From: Quadrisphaera sp. INWT6
GTDB lineage: Bacteria; Actinomycetota; Actinomycetes; Actinomycetales; Quadrisphaeraceae
Length of the DNA: 50,052 bases
Direction: 5' to 3'
Assembly (NCBI RefSeq): GCF_015390235.1
Contig: NZ_VUOH01000007.1
Span: forward strand, 1 to 50,052
Shown here: positions 27,304-37,660 of the stretch, piece by piece
Layout: every line of letters begins with the position of its first letter
How positions within the stretch are numbered: position 1 is the first letter of the stretch
The notes under the pieces: generated by a model
Database searches by the model: none
The model's input: the letters and a program-made list of their open reading frames with translations, nothing else
Told to the model about the DNA's origin: nothing
Program-made: the position numbers and the translations under genes

Positions 27304-27374
27304 AGGTGGAGACGGGATTCGAACCCGTGTACACGGCTTTGCAGGCCGTTGCCTCGCCTCTCGGCCACTCCACC
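27304..27374 (-). tRNA. tRNA-Cys (anticodon GCA)
   Basis: Minus strand: acceptor GGTGGAG/CTCCACC, anticodon loop CTGCAAA giving GCA, T arm GGTTCGAATCC, U73 discriminator typical of tRNA-Cys. Middle gene of the cluster. Confidence 0.95.
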
Positions 27375-27411
27375 GAGGAGGCCCTTCACGGGGCCTGAAC
27401 GGTGCACTGCG

Positions 27412-27483
27412 AGCGGATGACGGGATTCGAACCCGCGACCCTCACCTTGGCAAGGTGATGCTCTACCACTGAGCCACATCCGC
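27412..27483 (-). tRNA. tRNA-Gly (anticodon GCC)
   Basis: Minus strand: acceptor GCGGATG/CATCCGC, anticodon arm CACCT-TGCCA-AGGTG giving GCC, T arm GGTTCGAATCC, U73. First gene of the cluster; a promoter must lie in 27484-27727, where I found no convincing -35/-10 pair. Confidence 0.95.
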
Positions 27484-27727
27484 ATGTCGACCTCGCGGCC
27501 GAACGATGAGAACACTACCGGACCGTCCCGGGCTCCGTCGAACCACCCTCCCCCCGGTGGCCCCCGACCGGCCTCCCACTGGTGGGCGGGCCGTCACCGC
27601 GCGGTCGCCCGGCGGTCACCGCCCTCCCCCGCGGAGGGCACCGGGAGGTCTCGCGAGGCGCGCCACCCGCGGCTCGGCCAGGATGACCGTGCTCCTCGAC
27701 ACCGCGGGGACTGCTCGAGAGGACGCC

Positions 27728-29892
<2,165 letters not shown>

Positions 29893-29896
<4 letters not shown>

Positions 29897-32534
29897 CCGC
29901 CCAGCACCAGACCCAGAGCTCCGCCGGCAGCCAGCAGGCCAGCCAGCAGGCCAGCCAGCAGGCCGGCCAGCAGGCGGGCTCTGCGGAGCAGCACCGCCCC
30001 GCCCCCGGCCGGCCGGTGCCGGTGTCGACGTACCGCCTGCAGGTGCGCCCGGAGTTCACCTACGACGACGCGAGCGCCGTCGTCGACCACCTCGACGCCC
30101 TCGGGGCCTCGCACGCCTACCTGTCGCCGCTGCTGGAGCCGACGCCCGGGTCCGCGCACGGCTACGACGTCGTCGACCACTCCCGGCTCAACTCCGAGGC
30201 GGGGGGGCGCCAGGCCTTCGACGTCCTCGTCGACAGGCTCCACGAGCGCTCGCTGGGCGCGGTCGCCGACGTGGTGCCCAACCACATGGCGGTGCCCACC
30301 CCGGCGCGGCTGAACAGCGCGCTGTGGTCGGTCCTGCGCGACGGGCCCGACTCGCCCTTCGCCCGGTGGTTCGACGTCGACTGGTGGGCCTCGGGCCACG
30401 CCGTCCTCATGCCCGTGCTGGGCTCGCGCATCGGCCAGGTGCTCGGCTCGGGCGAGCTGGAGCTCGACACGAGCGGCAGCGAGCCCCTGCTGCGCTACTA
30501 CGACCACGTCTTCCCGGTCCGGCCCGGCACCGAGAGCCTGCCGCTGGCCGAGCTGGTGGACCGGCAGTGGTACCGCCTGGCGCACTGGCGCGTGGCCGAC
30601 GAGGAGCTGAACTACCGGCGCTTCTTCGACGTCGACACCCTCGCCGCGATCCGCGTGGAGGACCCCGAGGTCTTCGACGCCACGCACGAGCTGCTCCTCG
30701 GCCTGATCGAGGAGGGGAAGCTCGACGGCCTGCGCATCGACCACCCCGACGGCCTCGCCGACCCCCGCGGCTACGTGCGCCGCCTGGCCGAGCGCTCCGG
30801 CGGCGCGTGGGTCGTCGTGGAGAAGATCCTCGAGGGCGCCGAGGACCTCCCCGACGACTGGCCCGTCGCCGGGACCACCGGCTACGACGCCCTGCTCCGC
30901 GTCGGCGGGCTGTTCGTCGACCCGGCCGGGGCGAGCCCCCTGTCGGCGCTGATGGCAGAGGTCACCGGCTCGTCCGAGGGCTTCCCCGCCGTCGTCGAGC
31001 AGGCCAAGCGCGAGATGGTCGAGGGCGGCCTGTACGCCGAGGTGCACCGCCTGGTGCAGCTGCTGGTGCAGATGGTCGCCGTCGACGTGCGCCTGCGCGA
31101 CCACACGAGCGCGCCCTGCGCGACTGCGTGGTCGAGCTGCTCGTCGCCTTCCCCCGGTACCGCGCCTACGTGGTGCCGGGCGAGCCCGCGCCCGCCGAGG
31201 CCGTCCGCGTCATGGACGAGGCAGCGGCGCACGCCAGGGCGCACCTGCCCGAGGAGCGCTGGGACACCCTCGCCGTCGTCGTCGACCTGCTGCTGGGCCG
31301 GGAGGCCGGCAGCGCCGGCCGGATCGCCGACAGCGACCGCGCCGAGCTGATCATCAGGTTCCAGCAGACCTGCGGACCGGTGATGGCCAAGGGCGTCGAG
31401 GACACCGCCTTCTACCGCTGGTTCCGCCTGGCCGGGCTGAACGAGGTCGGTGGCGACCCCGACCGCGTCGGCGTGGCCCCGGAGGAGTTCCACGCCTTCG
31501 CCGCCCAGCAGGTGCGCGACTGGCCGCTGGCCATGACGACGCTCACCACGCACGACACCAAGCGCGACGAGGACGTGCGGGCCCGCCTGGCCGTGCTGTC
31601 CGAGCTGCCGCTGGAGTTCGCCGAGGCGCTGCGCTCCTGGCGCCGGCTGGCCGCCCCGCACCGCCGCCAGGAGCTCGACGGCCAGACCGAGCACCTCATC
31701 TGGCAGACGCTGCTGGGCACCTGGGGCTCCGGCGTCCGCGACGGGCGTCCGGGCGGCCCGATCAGCGGCGAGCGCCTCCTCGCGTACCTCGAGAAGGCGA
31801 TCCGCGAGGCCAAGCGGCACACGACGTGGACGAACCCCGACGAGGCCTACGAGGACGCCGTGCGCGCCTTCGCCGTCGGCGTGCTGGGCGACGAGGCCGT
31901 GCTGGCCGCCGTCGAGGCGTTCAGCGAGCGGATCGCGGGGCCGGTGCGCGTGGGCGTCCTGGGCCAGAAGCTCGTGCAGCTGACGATGCCGGGCGTGCCC
32001 GACGTCTACCAGGGCACCGAGGTCGTCTCGCTGTCGCTGGTCGACCCCGACAACCGGCGCCCCGTCGACTACGCCGAGCGGCGCACCCGCCTGGCGCGCC
32101 TCGACGCCGGCGCCCGCCCGCAGGACCTCTCCGATGAGAAGCTGCTCGTCACCTCCCGGGCGCTGCGCCTGCGGCGCGAGCACCCGGAGTGGTTCACCGG
32201 CACCACCGAGGCCCCGGCCACCTACGCGGCCGTGGCCACCTCGACCGGCAACGCCGTGGCGTTCGGCCGCGGCAGCGCCGCCGTCGACGGCGGGGCGCCG
32301 CAGGTGGTCGTCGTGGCCACCCGGCTGGCCGCGTCGCTGGAGCGCCTGGGCGGCTGGGGCCAGCACTCCGTGGTGCTCCCGGAGGTGGTGCGTCCCGACG
32401 GCAGCGCCGGCGGGTGGCGCGACGTCATCACCGGTGCGCGCACCCCGGGCGGCTCCGTGCCGCTGGCCTCGCTGCTCCAGACGGTGCCCGTCGCGCTGCT
32501 CGTGAGGGACCTGGGGGAGGATGCTGCGCCGTGA
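29893..32534 (+). CDS. treY: Malto-oligosyltrehalose synthase TreY, one apparent frameshift
   Basis: GH13 enzyme that isomerises the reducing end of maltodextrin into a trehalosyl unit. About 880 residues. After a Gln/Ala-rich leader of ~35 residues comes VPVSTYRLQVRPEFTYDDA (TreY opening), SHAYLSPLLEPTPGSAHGYD, ADVVPNHMAVP, GLRIDHPDGLADPRGY (catalytic Asp), VVVEKILEGAEDLP (catalytic Glu) and TTLTTHDTKRDEDVRARLA. The frame shifts near 31108 (a base missing), joining RLRDHT to ERALRDCVVELL. C-terminus: GVPDVYQGTEVVSLSLVDPDNRR. GTG start coupled to glgX. Confidence 0.93.
29929..29976 (+). repeat. 12-bp tandem repeat in the treY leader
   Basis: Four in-frame copies of AGCCAGCAGGCC (last one altered) encode SQQA repeats near the TreY N-terminus. 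It is a possible length-variable site without domain function. Confidence 0.8.
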
Positions 32535-32586
32535 GCATGGCCCAGCAGTCCAGTCCCACCAGCGTCGTCGACGGCATCCGCGCCCC

Positions 32587-33160
32587 ATGAGCAGCAAGGA
32601 CCTCCGCAAGGCGGTCGGCAAGCTGCTCCGCGGCACCCAGCCGCTGCCCATCGTGCAGGCGGGCCACCCCGTCCTGCGCGAGGTGGCGCAGCCCTACGAC
32701 GGTGAGCTCTCCCCGGAGCTCATGGCCGACCTCGTGGAGGCCATGAAGACCTCCATGCACGCGGCGCCGGGCGTGGGGCTCGCGGCCCCCCAGGTGGGCC
32801 TCGGCCTCGCCCTGGCCGTCGTGGAGGACTCCGGCGACGACGAGGACGACCCTCGCGAGCGCACGGACCTGCCCCTTCCGGGTGATCGTCAACCCGGTCT
32901 ACGAGCCGGTGCTCGTGGACGGCGCGGAGGACCTCGTGGTGTTCGAGGAGGGCTGCCTGTCGGTGGTCGGCTACGAGGCCGAGCGGGCGCGCCACCACAG
33001 CGTCCGGGTGACCGGCCAGGACGAGGCGGGGCGCGCCTTCGACGAGGTCCACTCGGGCTGGGCGGCCCGGATCATGCAGCACGAGATCGACCACCTCAGC
33101 GGCGTGCTCTACGTCGACGGGGCCGACCCGCGCACGCTCAGCTGGACGGGTCGCGTCTGA
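32587..33160 (+). CDS. def: Peptide deformylase, one apparent frameshift
   Basis: Metal enzyme removing the formyl group from nascent proteins. About 190 residues. All three signatures are present: APGVGLAAPQVGLG (GXGXAAXQ), FEEGCLSVVGY (EGCLS) and IMQHEIDHLSGVLYVD (HEXXDH). An extra C near 32876 breaks the frame between DDPRERTDL and PFRVIVNPVYEPVL. ATG at 32587 lacks a strong ribosome site. It stands between treY and two CNNM/CBS genes, not with fmt, so this may be one of several def genes. Confidence 0.92.
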
Positions 33161-33210
33161 CCTGCGGGCCCGCCCGCCGGCTGGCATCCTCGGAGTCCAC
33201 CGGTGATCAC

Positions 33211-33249
33211 TTGACCATCTCTTGACCTCCCGGTGACCGTCCCTTGACC
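33211..33249 (+). promoter_or_regulatory. Four TTGACC-type direct repeats with 11-bp period
   Basis: TTGACC at 33211, 33222 and 33244, and GTGACC at 33233, so all four hexamers begin exactly 11 bp apart. The last ends 22 nt before the ATG of the first CNNM/CBS gene. Direct repeats with an 11-bp step on one helix face are a common pattern for OmpR/PhoB-type response regulators such as streptomycete PhoP. They could also serve as nested -35 boxes. Confidence 0.6.
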
Positions 33250-33271
33250 GACCGGTACCGTGGGAGACCTC

Positions 33272-34669
33272 ATGTGGGTGCTGCAGCTGCTCCTCGGGAT
33301 CGTCGTCGTCCTGGTCATCACCGCCGGCACCGCGTACTTCGTGGCGCAGGAGTTCGCGTACATGACCGTCGACCGCTCGCGCCTCAAGGCGCGGGCGGCC
33401 GACGGCGACGCGACCGCTGACCGCGCGCTCGGCGTCACGAGGCAGACCTCGTTCATGCTGTCGGGCGCCCAGCTCGGCATCACCGTCACGGGCCTCCTCG
33501 TGGGCTACGTGGCCGAGCCGCTCATCGGCCAGGCCGTGGGCACCGCCCTAGGCGGCGTGTCCGTGCCGCAGGCGGTGGGCGTGGGCATCGGCACCGCGGC
33601 CGCGCTGCTGCTGGCCACGGGCCTGCAGATGGTGCTCGGCGAGCTGTTCCCCAAGAACCTCGCCATCGCGCGGCCCGAGCCGGTGGCCCTGTGGCTGGCC
33701 CGCTCCACCCGCCTGTACCTGTCGGCGTTCGGCTGGCTGATCCGCATCTTCGACGCCTCGTCGAACCTGCTGCTGAAGGCCCTGCGCATCGAGCCGGTGC
33801 ACGACGTCGAGCACTCGGCCACGGCCCGCGACCTGGAGCACATCGTGGCCGACTCGCGCCGCAGCGGTGACCTCCCGGAGGAGCTGTCGGTGCTGCTCGA
33901 CCGCGTCCTCGACTTCCCGCAGCGCGACGCCGACCACGCCATGGTGCCGCGCACCCGCGTCGACACGCTGCAGGCCGACGCGCCCGTCGCCGAGGTGCTG
34001 GAGCGCATGGCCACCGGCCACTCCCGCTACCCCGTCGTGAGCGGCACGGGCGCTGACGAGGCCGTGGTCGGCGTCGTCCACCTGACCGACCTGCTGGGCG
34101 TCGGCGCCGAGCAGCTGGGCGACCCGGTCCGCGACCACGCGCGCCGCGCGGTGCTCGTGCCGACGACGATGGAGCTGCCCGACGTGGTCGACGCCCTCGC
34201 CGCGGCCGGGGAGCACATGGCGGTCGTCCTCGACGAGCACGGCGGCATGGCCGGCGTGCTCACCGCGGAGGACCTCGCCGAGGAGCTCGTCGGCGAGATC
34301 GCCGACGAGCACGACGACGCCGCGGCCGAGCCCGTGGTCACGACCTCCGGCGAGGACGGGCCCTGGACCGTCCCGGGCGAGGCGCACCTCGACGAGCTGG
34401 AGCGCGCCGTGGGCCGCGACCTGCCCCGGGGCGACTACGAGACGGTCGCCGGGTTCGTCATCGCCCAGCACGGGGCGCTGCCGGCCGTCGGGGACGCGGT
34501 GGAGGTCGAGCCGCCGGACGACCCGGCCCGCCCCGACGACGAGCCCGCTCCCCCGGCGCTGCGCTTCGAGGTGCTGGCGGTGCAGCGGCACGTGCCGTCC
34601 AGCGTGCGGGTGAGCCAGGTGGCGGAGCAGGACGAGACGACCGAGCGCGAGGAGGTGGCGTCGCTGTGA
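33272..34669 (+). CDS. CNNM/CBS/CorC-HlyC domain membrane protein, first copy
   Basis: 465 residues. N-terminal CNNM (DUF21) membrane domain with helices LLLGIVVVLVITAGTAYFVA and FMLSGAQLGITVTGLLVGYV, and LQMVLGELFPKNLAIARPE; then two CBS modules (MVPRTRVDTLQADAPVAEVL, and ELPDVVDALAAAGEHMAVV, DEHGGMAGVLTAEDL) and a C-terminal CorC/HlyC domain (VPGEAHLDELERAVGRDLP, YETVAGFVIAQHGALPAVGD). The family includes magnesium/cobalt transport-linked proteins; the substrate is not known. ATG at 33272 chosen for GGGAGA just upstream. Stop overlaps the next gene by 4 nt. Confidence 0.9.
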   Translation: MWVLQLLLGIVVVLVITAGTAYFVAQEFAYMTVDRSRLKARAADGDATADRALGVTRQTSFMLSGAQLGITVTGLLVGYVAEPLIGQAVGTALGGVSVPQAVGVGIGTAAALLLATGLQMVLGELFPKNLAIARPEPVALWLARSTRLYLSAFGWLIRIFDASSNLLLKALRIEPVHDVEHSATARDLEHIVADSRRSGDLPEELSVLLDRVLDFPQRDADHAMVPRTRVDTLQADAPVAEVLERMATGHSRYPVVSGTGADEAVVGVVHLTDLLGVGAEQLGDPVRDHARRAVLVPTTMELPDVVDALAAAGEHMAVVLDEHGGMAGVLTAEDLAEELVGEIADEHDDAAAEPVVTTSGEDGPWTVPGEAHLDELERAVGRDLPRGDYETVAGFVIAQHGALPAVGDAVEVEPPDDPARPDDEPAPPALRFEVLAVQRHVPSSVRVSQVAEQDETTEREEVASL

Positions 34670-35706
34670 GCGGTCCCGTGGTGGCCGTGGCGACGGTCGC
34701 GCTGATCGGCCTGAGCGCCTTCTTCGTGGCCGTCGAGTTCGCCCTGCTGGCCGCGCGCCGGCACCGGCTCGAGGACATGGCCCAGCACAGCCGCGGCGCC
34801 CAGGTGGCGCTGCGCAACTCCTCCGAGCTGACGGTGCTGCTCGCCGGCAGCCAGCTCGGCATCACCGCCTGCACCCTCGGGCTCGGTGCGGTCACCAAGC
34901 CCGCCGTCCACTACGCGCTGACCCCGCTGTTCACCGACTGGGGCCTGCCCGGCTGGGCGGCCGACGTGTCGGGCTTCGTGCTGGCGCTGGTCGTCGTCAC
35001 CTTCCTGCACCTCGTGGTCGGCGAGATGGCCCCGAAGTCGTGGGCGATCGCGCACCCCGAGGAGTCGGCGGTGCTCCTGGCCCGCCCGATGCAGCTGTTC
35101 ATGCTGCTCACCCGCCCGCTGCTGCGCGCCATGAACGAGACGGCCAACTGGTGCCTGCGCCGGGTCGGCGTCGAGCCGGCCGACCAGGTCGCCTCCGGGC
35201 GCTCCCCCGCCGACCTGCGCCAGCTGGTCGAGCACTCCGCGAGCACGGGCGCCCTCGACGCCGCCTACTCCGCCCAGCTCTCGGGCGCCCTCGACATGCA
35301 GCGCCTCCAGCTCGCCGAGGTGGTGCGCCCCGGGCGCCCCGCCGCGGTCCCGGCCGGCGCCGCCGTCGCCGACGTGCGGCGCGCCGCGCAGCGCAGCGGG
35401 CACCTGCGGATCCTCGTGGGCGACCCGGCCGCGCCGTCCGGCGTGGTGCACGTCCGCGACGTGCTCGCGGAGCCGGTCGAGCGGCCCGTGGCCGACCTCG
35501 CCCGCCCGGTGCTGTCGCTGGCGGCGACGACGCCGGTCCACGAGGCCCTCACGACGATGCGCGAGACGCGCAACCACCTCGTCGTGGTCACCGGCGAGGG
35601 GGGCGGGGCCGTCGGCGTCGTCACCCTCACCGACCTGCTGCGCCGGCTGTTCCCGCGCGACGCCGCGGCCCCGGTCGCCAGCGCCGCCGCGCCCGCCCCC
35701 GCCTGA
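34666..35706 (+). CDS. CNNM/CBS domain membrane protein, second copy (no CorC domain)
   Basis: 346 residues. CNNM membrane domain starts VAVATVALIGLSAFFVAVEF; contains LLAGSQLGITACTLGLGAV and HLVVGEMAPKSWAIAHPEE; then a CBS pair (LQLAEVVRPGRPAAVPAGAA, ARPVLSLAATTPVHEALTTM, ...NHLVVVTGEGGG) and an Ala/Pro tail. The CorC/HlyC C-terminal domain of the neighbour is missing. Such tandem pairs, one full and one short, are common in actinobacteria and probably act as a heteromer. GTG start coupled to the first copy. Confidence 0.9.
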   Translation: MSGPVVAVATVALIGLSAFFVAVEFALLAARRHRLEDMAQHSRGAQVALRNSSELTVLLAGSQLGITACTLGLGAVTKPAVHYALTPLFTDWGLPGWAADVSGFVLALVVVTFLHLVVGEMAPKSWAIAHPEESAVLLARPMQLFMLLTRPLLRAMNETANWCLRRVGVEPADQVASGRSPADLRQLVEHSASTGALDAAYSAQLSGALDMQRLQLAEVVRPGRPAAVPAGAAVADVRRAAQRSGHLRILVGDPAAPSGVVHVRDVLAEPVERPVADLARPVLSLAATTPVHEALTTMRETRNHLVVVTGEGGGAVGVVTLTDLLRRLFPRDAAAPVASAAAPAPA

Positions 35707-35753
35707 GGGGCGGCGCCCTGCGCCCTGCCCCGCGTCCCGTGCCCCGCGTCACG

Positions 35754-35776
35754 GGTGGCGGACGCCCATGATCACG
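35754..35776 (+). repeat. Dispersed repeat, copy 3, at the treZ start
   Basis: GGTGGCGGACGCCC followed by ATGATCACG: reverse complement of the 22-bp family. Its internal ATG is in frame with treZ and could mislead start prediction. Confidence 0.85.
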
Positions 35777-35791
35777 GAGAGGGTGTCAGCC

Positions 35792-37594
35792 GTGCACCGC
35801 TTCGCCGTCTGGGCGCCCTCTGCTGACCGCGTCGAGATCGACGTCCACCTCCCCTCCGGGGTGACCACCCGGTCCCTGGAGCGGGTCGACGACCCGGCCC
35901 CCGGCTGGTGGGCCCTGGAGGTGGCCGAGGCCGGGCCCGGCACCGACTACGCCTACCGCGTCGACGGCTCCGACCCCCGGCCCGACCCCCGCAGCGCCCA
36001 CCAGCCGCACGACGTCCACGGGCCCTCCCGCGTCTTCGACCCGGAGGCCCACACCTGGGGCGACGGCGCCTGGGAGGGCCGCGACGCCCGCGGAGCGGTC
36101 GTCTACGAGATGCACGTCGGGACCTTCACGCCGGAGGGCACCCTCGACGCCGCCGTCGACAAGCTGCCGCACCTGGTGGGGCTCGGCGTCGACGTGGTCG
36201 AGCTGCTGCCGGTGGCGGCGTTCCCGGGCCGGCGCGGCTGGGGCTACGACGGCGTCGACCTCTACGCCGTGCACGACGCGTACGGCGGCCCGGAGGCGCT
36301 GCAGCGCTTCGTCGACGCGGCGCACCAGGCCGGCCTCGGCGTCGCCCTCGACTGCGTGTACAACCACCTGGGCCCGGCGGGGAACTACCTGGGCGAGTTC
36401 GGGCCCTACTTCACCGAGGAGCACCACACCCCGTGGGGCGCGGCCGTCAACCTCGACCAGCCCGGGTCCGAGGGGGTGCGGCGGTTCGTCGTCGACAACG
36501 CGCTGCGCTGGTTCCGCGACTTCCACGTCGACGCGCTGCGCCTCGACGCCGTCCACGCCCTCGTGGACACCTCCGACGAGCACGTGCTCGCCCAGCTGGC
36601 CCACGAGACGGCGCTCCTGTCAGCCGAGGTGGGCCGCCCGCTGACGCTCATCGCCGAGAGCGACCTCAACGACACCGGCATGGTCACCCCGCTCGGGGAG
36701 GCCTCGGCCACCGACCTCGCCCCCCGCGGGATGCAGGCCCAGTGGGCCGACGACGTGCACCACGCCCTGCGCTCGGTGATGACCGGCGAGCGCGGCGGCT
36801 ACTACAAGGACTTCGCCAGCCTCGAGGTGCTCGGGGGCGTGCTGGAGCGGGTCTTCCACCACGCGGGCACCTACAGCCCCTTCCGCGGAAAGACGTGGGG
36901 CGCGCCCGTCGACACCGCGCGCTTCGGCGGCCACGCCTTCGTGGCGTACACCACCACGCACGACCAGACCGGCAACCGCGCCACCGGTGACCGCCTCTCC
37001 GCGTCGCTGGACGACGCCGCGCTGGCCACCGCGCAGGCCGTCGTCCTCACGAGCGCCTTCACCCCGATGGTCTTCATGGGCGAGGAGTGGGGGGCCACCA
37101 CGCCGTGGATGTTCTTCACCGACCACGACGCCGAGCTCGGCACCCTGGTGAGCAAGGGCCGCGCCGAGGAGTTCGCCTCCCACGGCTGGGAGGGGGACGT
37201 CGAGGTGCCCGACCCGCAGGAGCTCTCGACGTTCGAGCGCTCGCGCCTCGACTGGTCCGAGCCGGAGGGCGGGCGCGGGGCGCGCCACCTGGCGTGGACG
37301 CGCGACCTCGTGGCGCTGCGCCGCTCCGAGCCCGACCTCGCCGGTGACGACCTGCGCGCCGTGCGCGCCACGACGAGCGGTGACGCCTCCCTGGAGGGCG
37401 GTGACCCGTGGCTGGTGGTGCGCCGCGGCTCGCTGGCGCTGGTGGCGAACCTCGCCGAGACCGCTCAGGAGGTGCCGCTCGACGGCGCCGGCGCCGCCGC
37501 CGTGGTGCTGGCGTGGGACCCGGAGAGCACCGGGGTCAGCGACTCCGGCGTCCGCCTGCCCGCCCGCGCGTCCGCCGTCGTCCGCCTCGCCTGA
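35792..37594 (+). CDS. treZ: Malto-oligosyltrehalose trehalohydrolase TreZ
   Basis: GH13 enzyme releasing trehalose from the product of TreY. About 600 residues. N-terminal domain HRFAVWAPSADRVEIDV, then VVYEMHVGTFTPEGTLDAAV, VVELLPVAAFPGRRGWGYD, VALDCVYNHLGPAGNY, DALRLDAVHALVD (nucleophile Asp), LIAESDLNDTGMV (acid Glu) and AYTTTHDQTGNRATGDR. Ends in a beta-sandwich domain. GTG at 35792 is preferred (GAGAGGG upstream; protein begins right at the conserved domain) over the ATG at 35768, which lies in a dispersed repeat. It is 3.2 kb from treY, split off by def and two CNNM/CBS genes. Confidence 0.94.
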   Translation: MHRFAVWAPSADRVEIDVHLPSGVTTRSLERVDDPAPGWWALEVAEAGPGTDYAYRVDGSDPRPDPRSAHQPHDVHGPSRVFDPEAHTWGDGAWEGRDARGAVVYEMHVGTFTPEGTLDAAVDKLPHLVGLGVDVVELLPVAAFPGRRGWGYDGVDLYAVHDAYGGPEALQRFVDAAHQAGLGVALDCVYNHLGPAGNYLGEFGPYFTEEHHTPWGAAVNLDQPGSEGVRRFVVDNALRWFRDFHVDALRLDAVHALVDTSDEHVLAQLAHETALLSAEVGRPLTLIAESDLNDTGMVTPLGEASATDLAPRGMQAQWADDVHHALRSVMTGERGGYYKDFASLEVLGGVLERVFHHAGTYSPFRGKTWGAPVDTARFGGHAFVAYTTTHDQTGNRATGDRLSASLDDAALATAQAVVLTSAFTPMVFMGEEWGATTPWMFFTDHDAELGTLVSKGRAEEFASHGWEGDVEVPDPQELSTFERSRLDWSEPEGGRGARHLAWTRDLVALRRSEPDLAGDDLRAVRATTSGDASLEGGDPWLVVRRGSLALVANLAETAQEVPLDGAGAAAVVLAWDPESTGVSDSGVRLPARASAVVRLA

Positions 37595-37609
37595 CCCCGG
37601 GGCCCGACA

Positions 37610-37654
37610 GGTGGCCAGCGCCCATGATCACGGCGATCATGGGTGCTGGCCACC
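37610..37654. terminator. Bidirectional hairpin between treZ and zapE, made of the dispersed repeat
   Basis: Two inverted copies of the dispersed unit: GTGGCCAGCGCCCATGATC (37611-37629) and GATCATGGGTGCTGGCCAC (37635-37653), 19 bp with one G-U-type pair and a 5-nt loop. It lies between convergent stops at 37594 and 37661, so it probably ends transcription both ways. Confidence 0.85.
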
Positions 37655-37660
37655 GCCGGC

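Noticed and set aside
27506..27727. Longer N-terminus for the first glgX from an upstream ATG at 27506
   Set aside because: The extra 74 residues are Arg/Pro-rich without homology to GlgX, and a good ribosome site precedes 27728.
33260..33271. GTG at 33260 as start of the first CNNM/CBS protein
   Set aside because: It lies next to the direct repeats with no ribosome site; ATG 33272 has GGGAGA upstream and begins at the first membrane helix.
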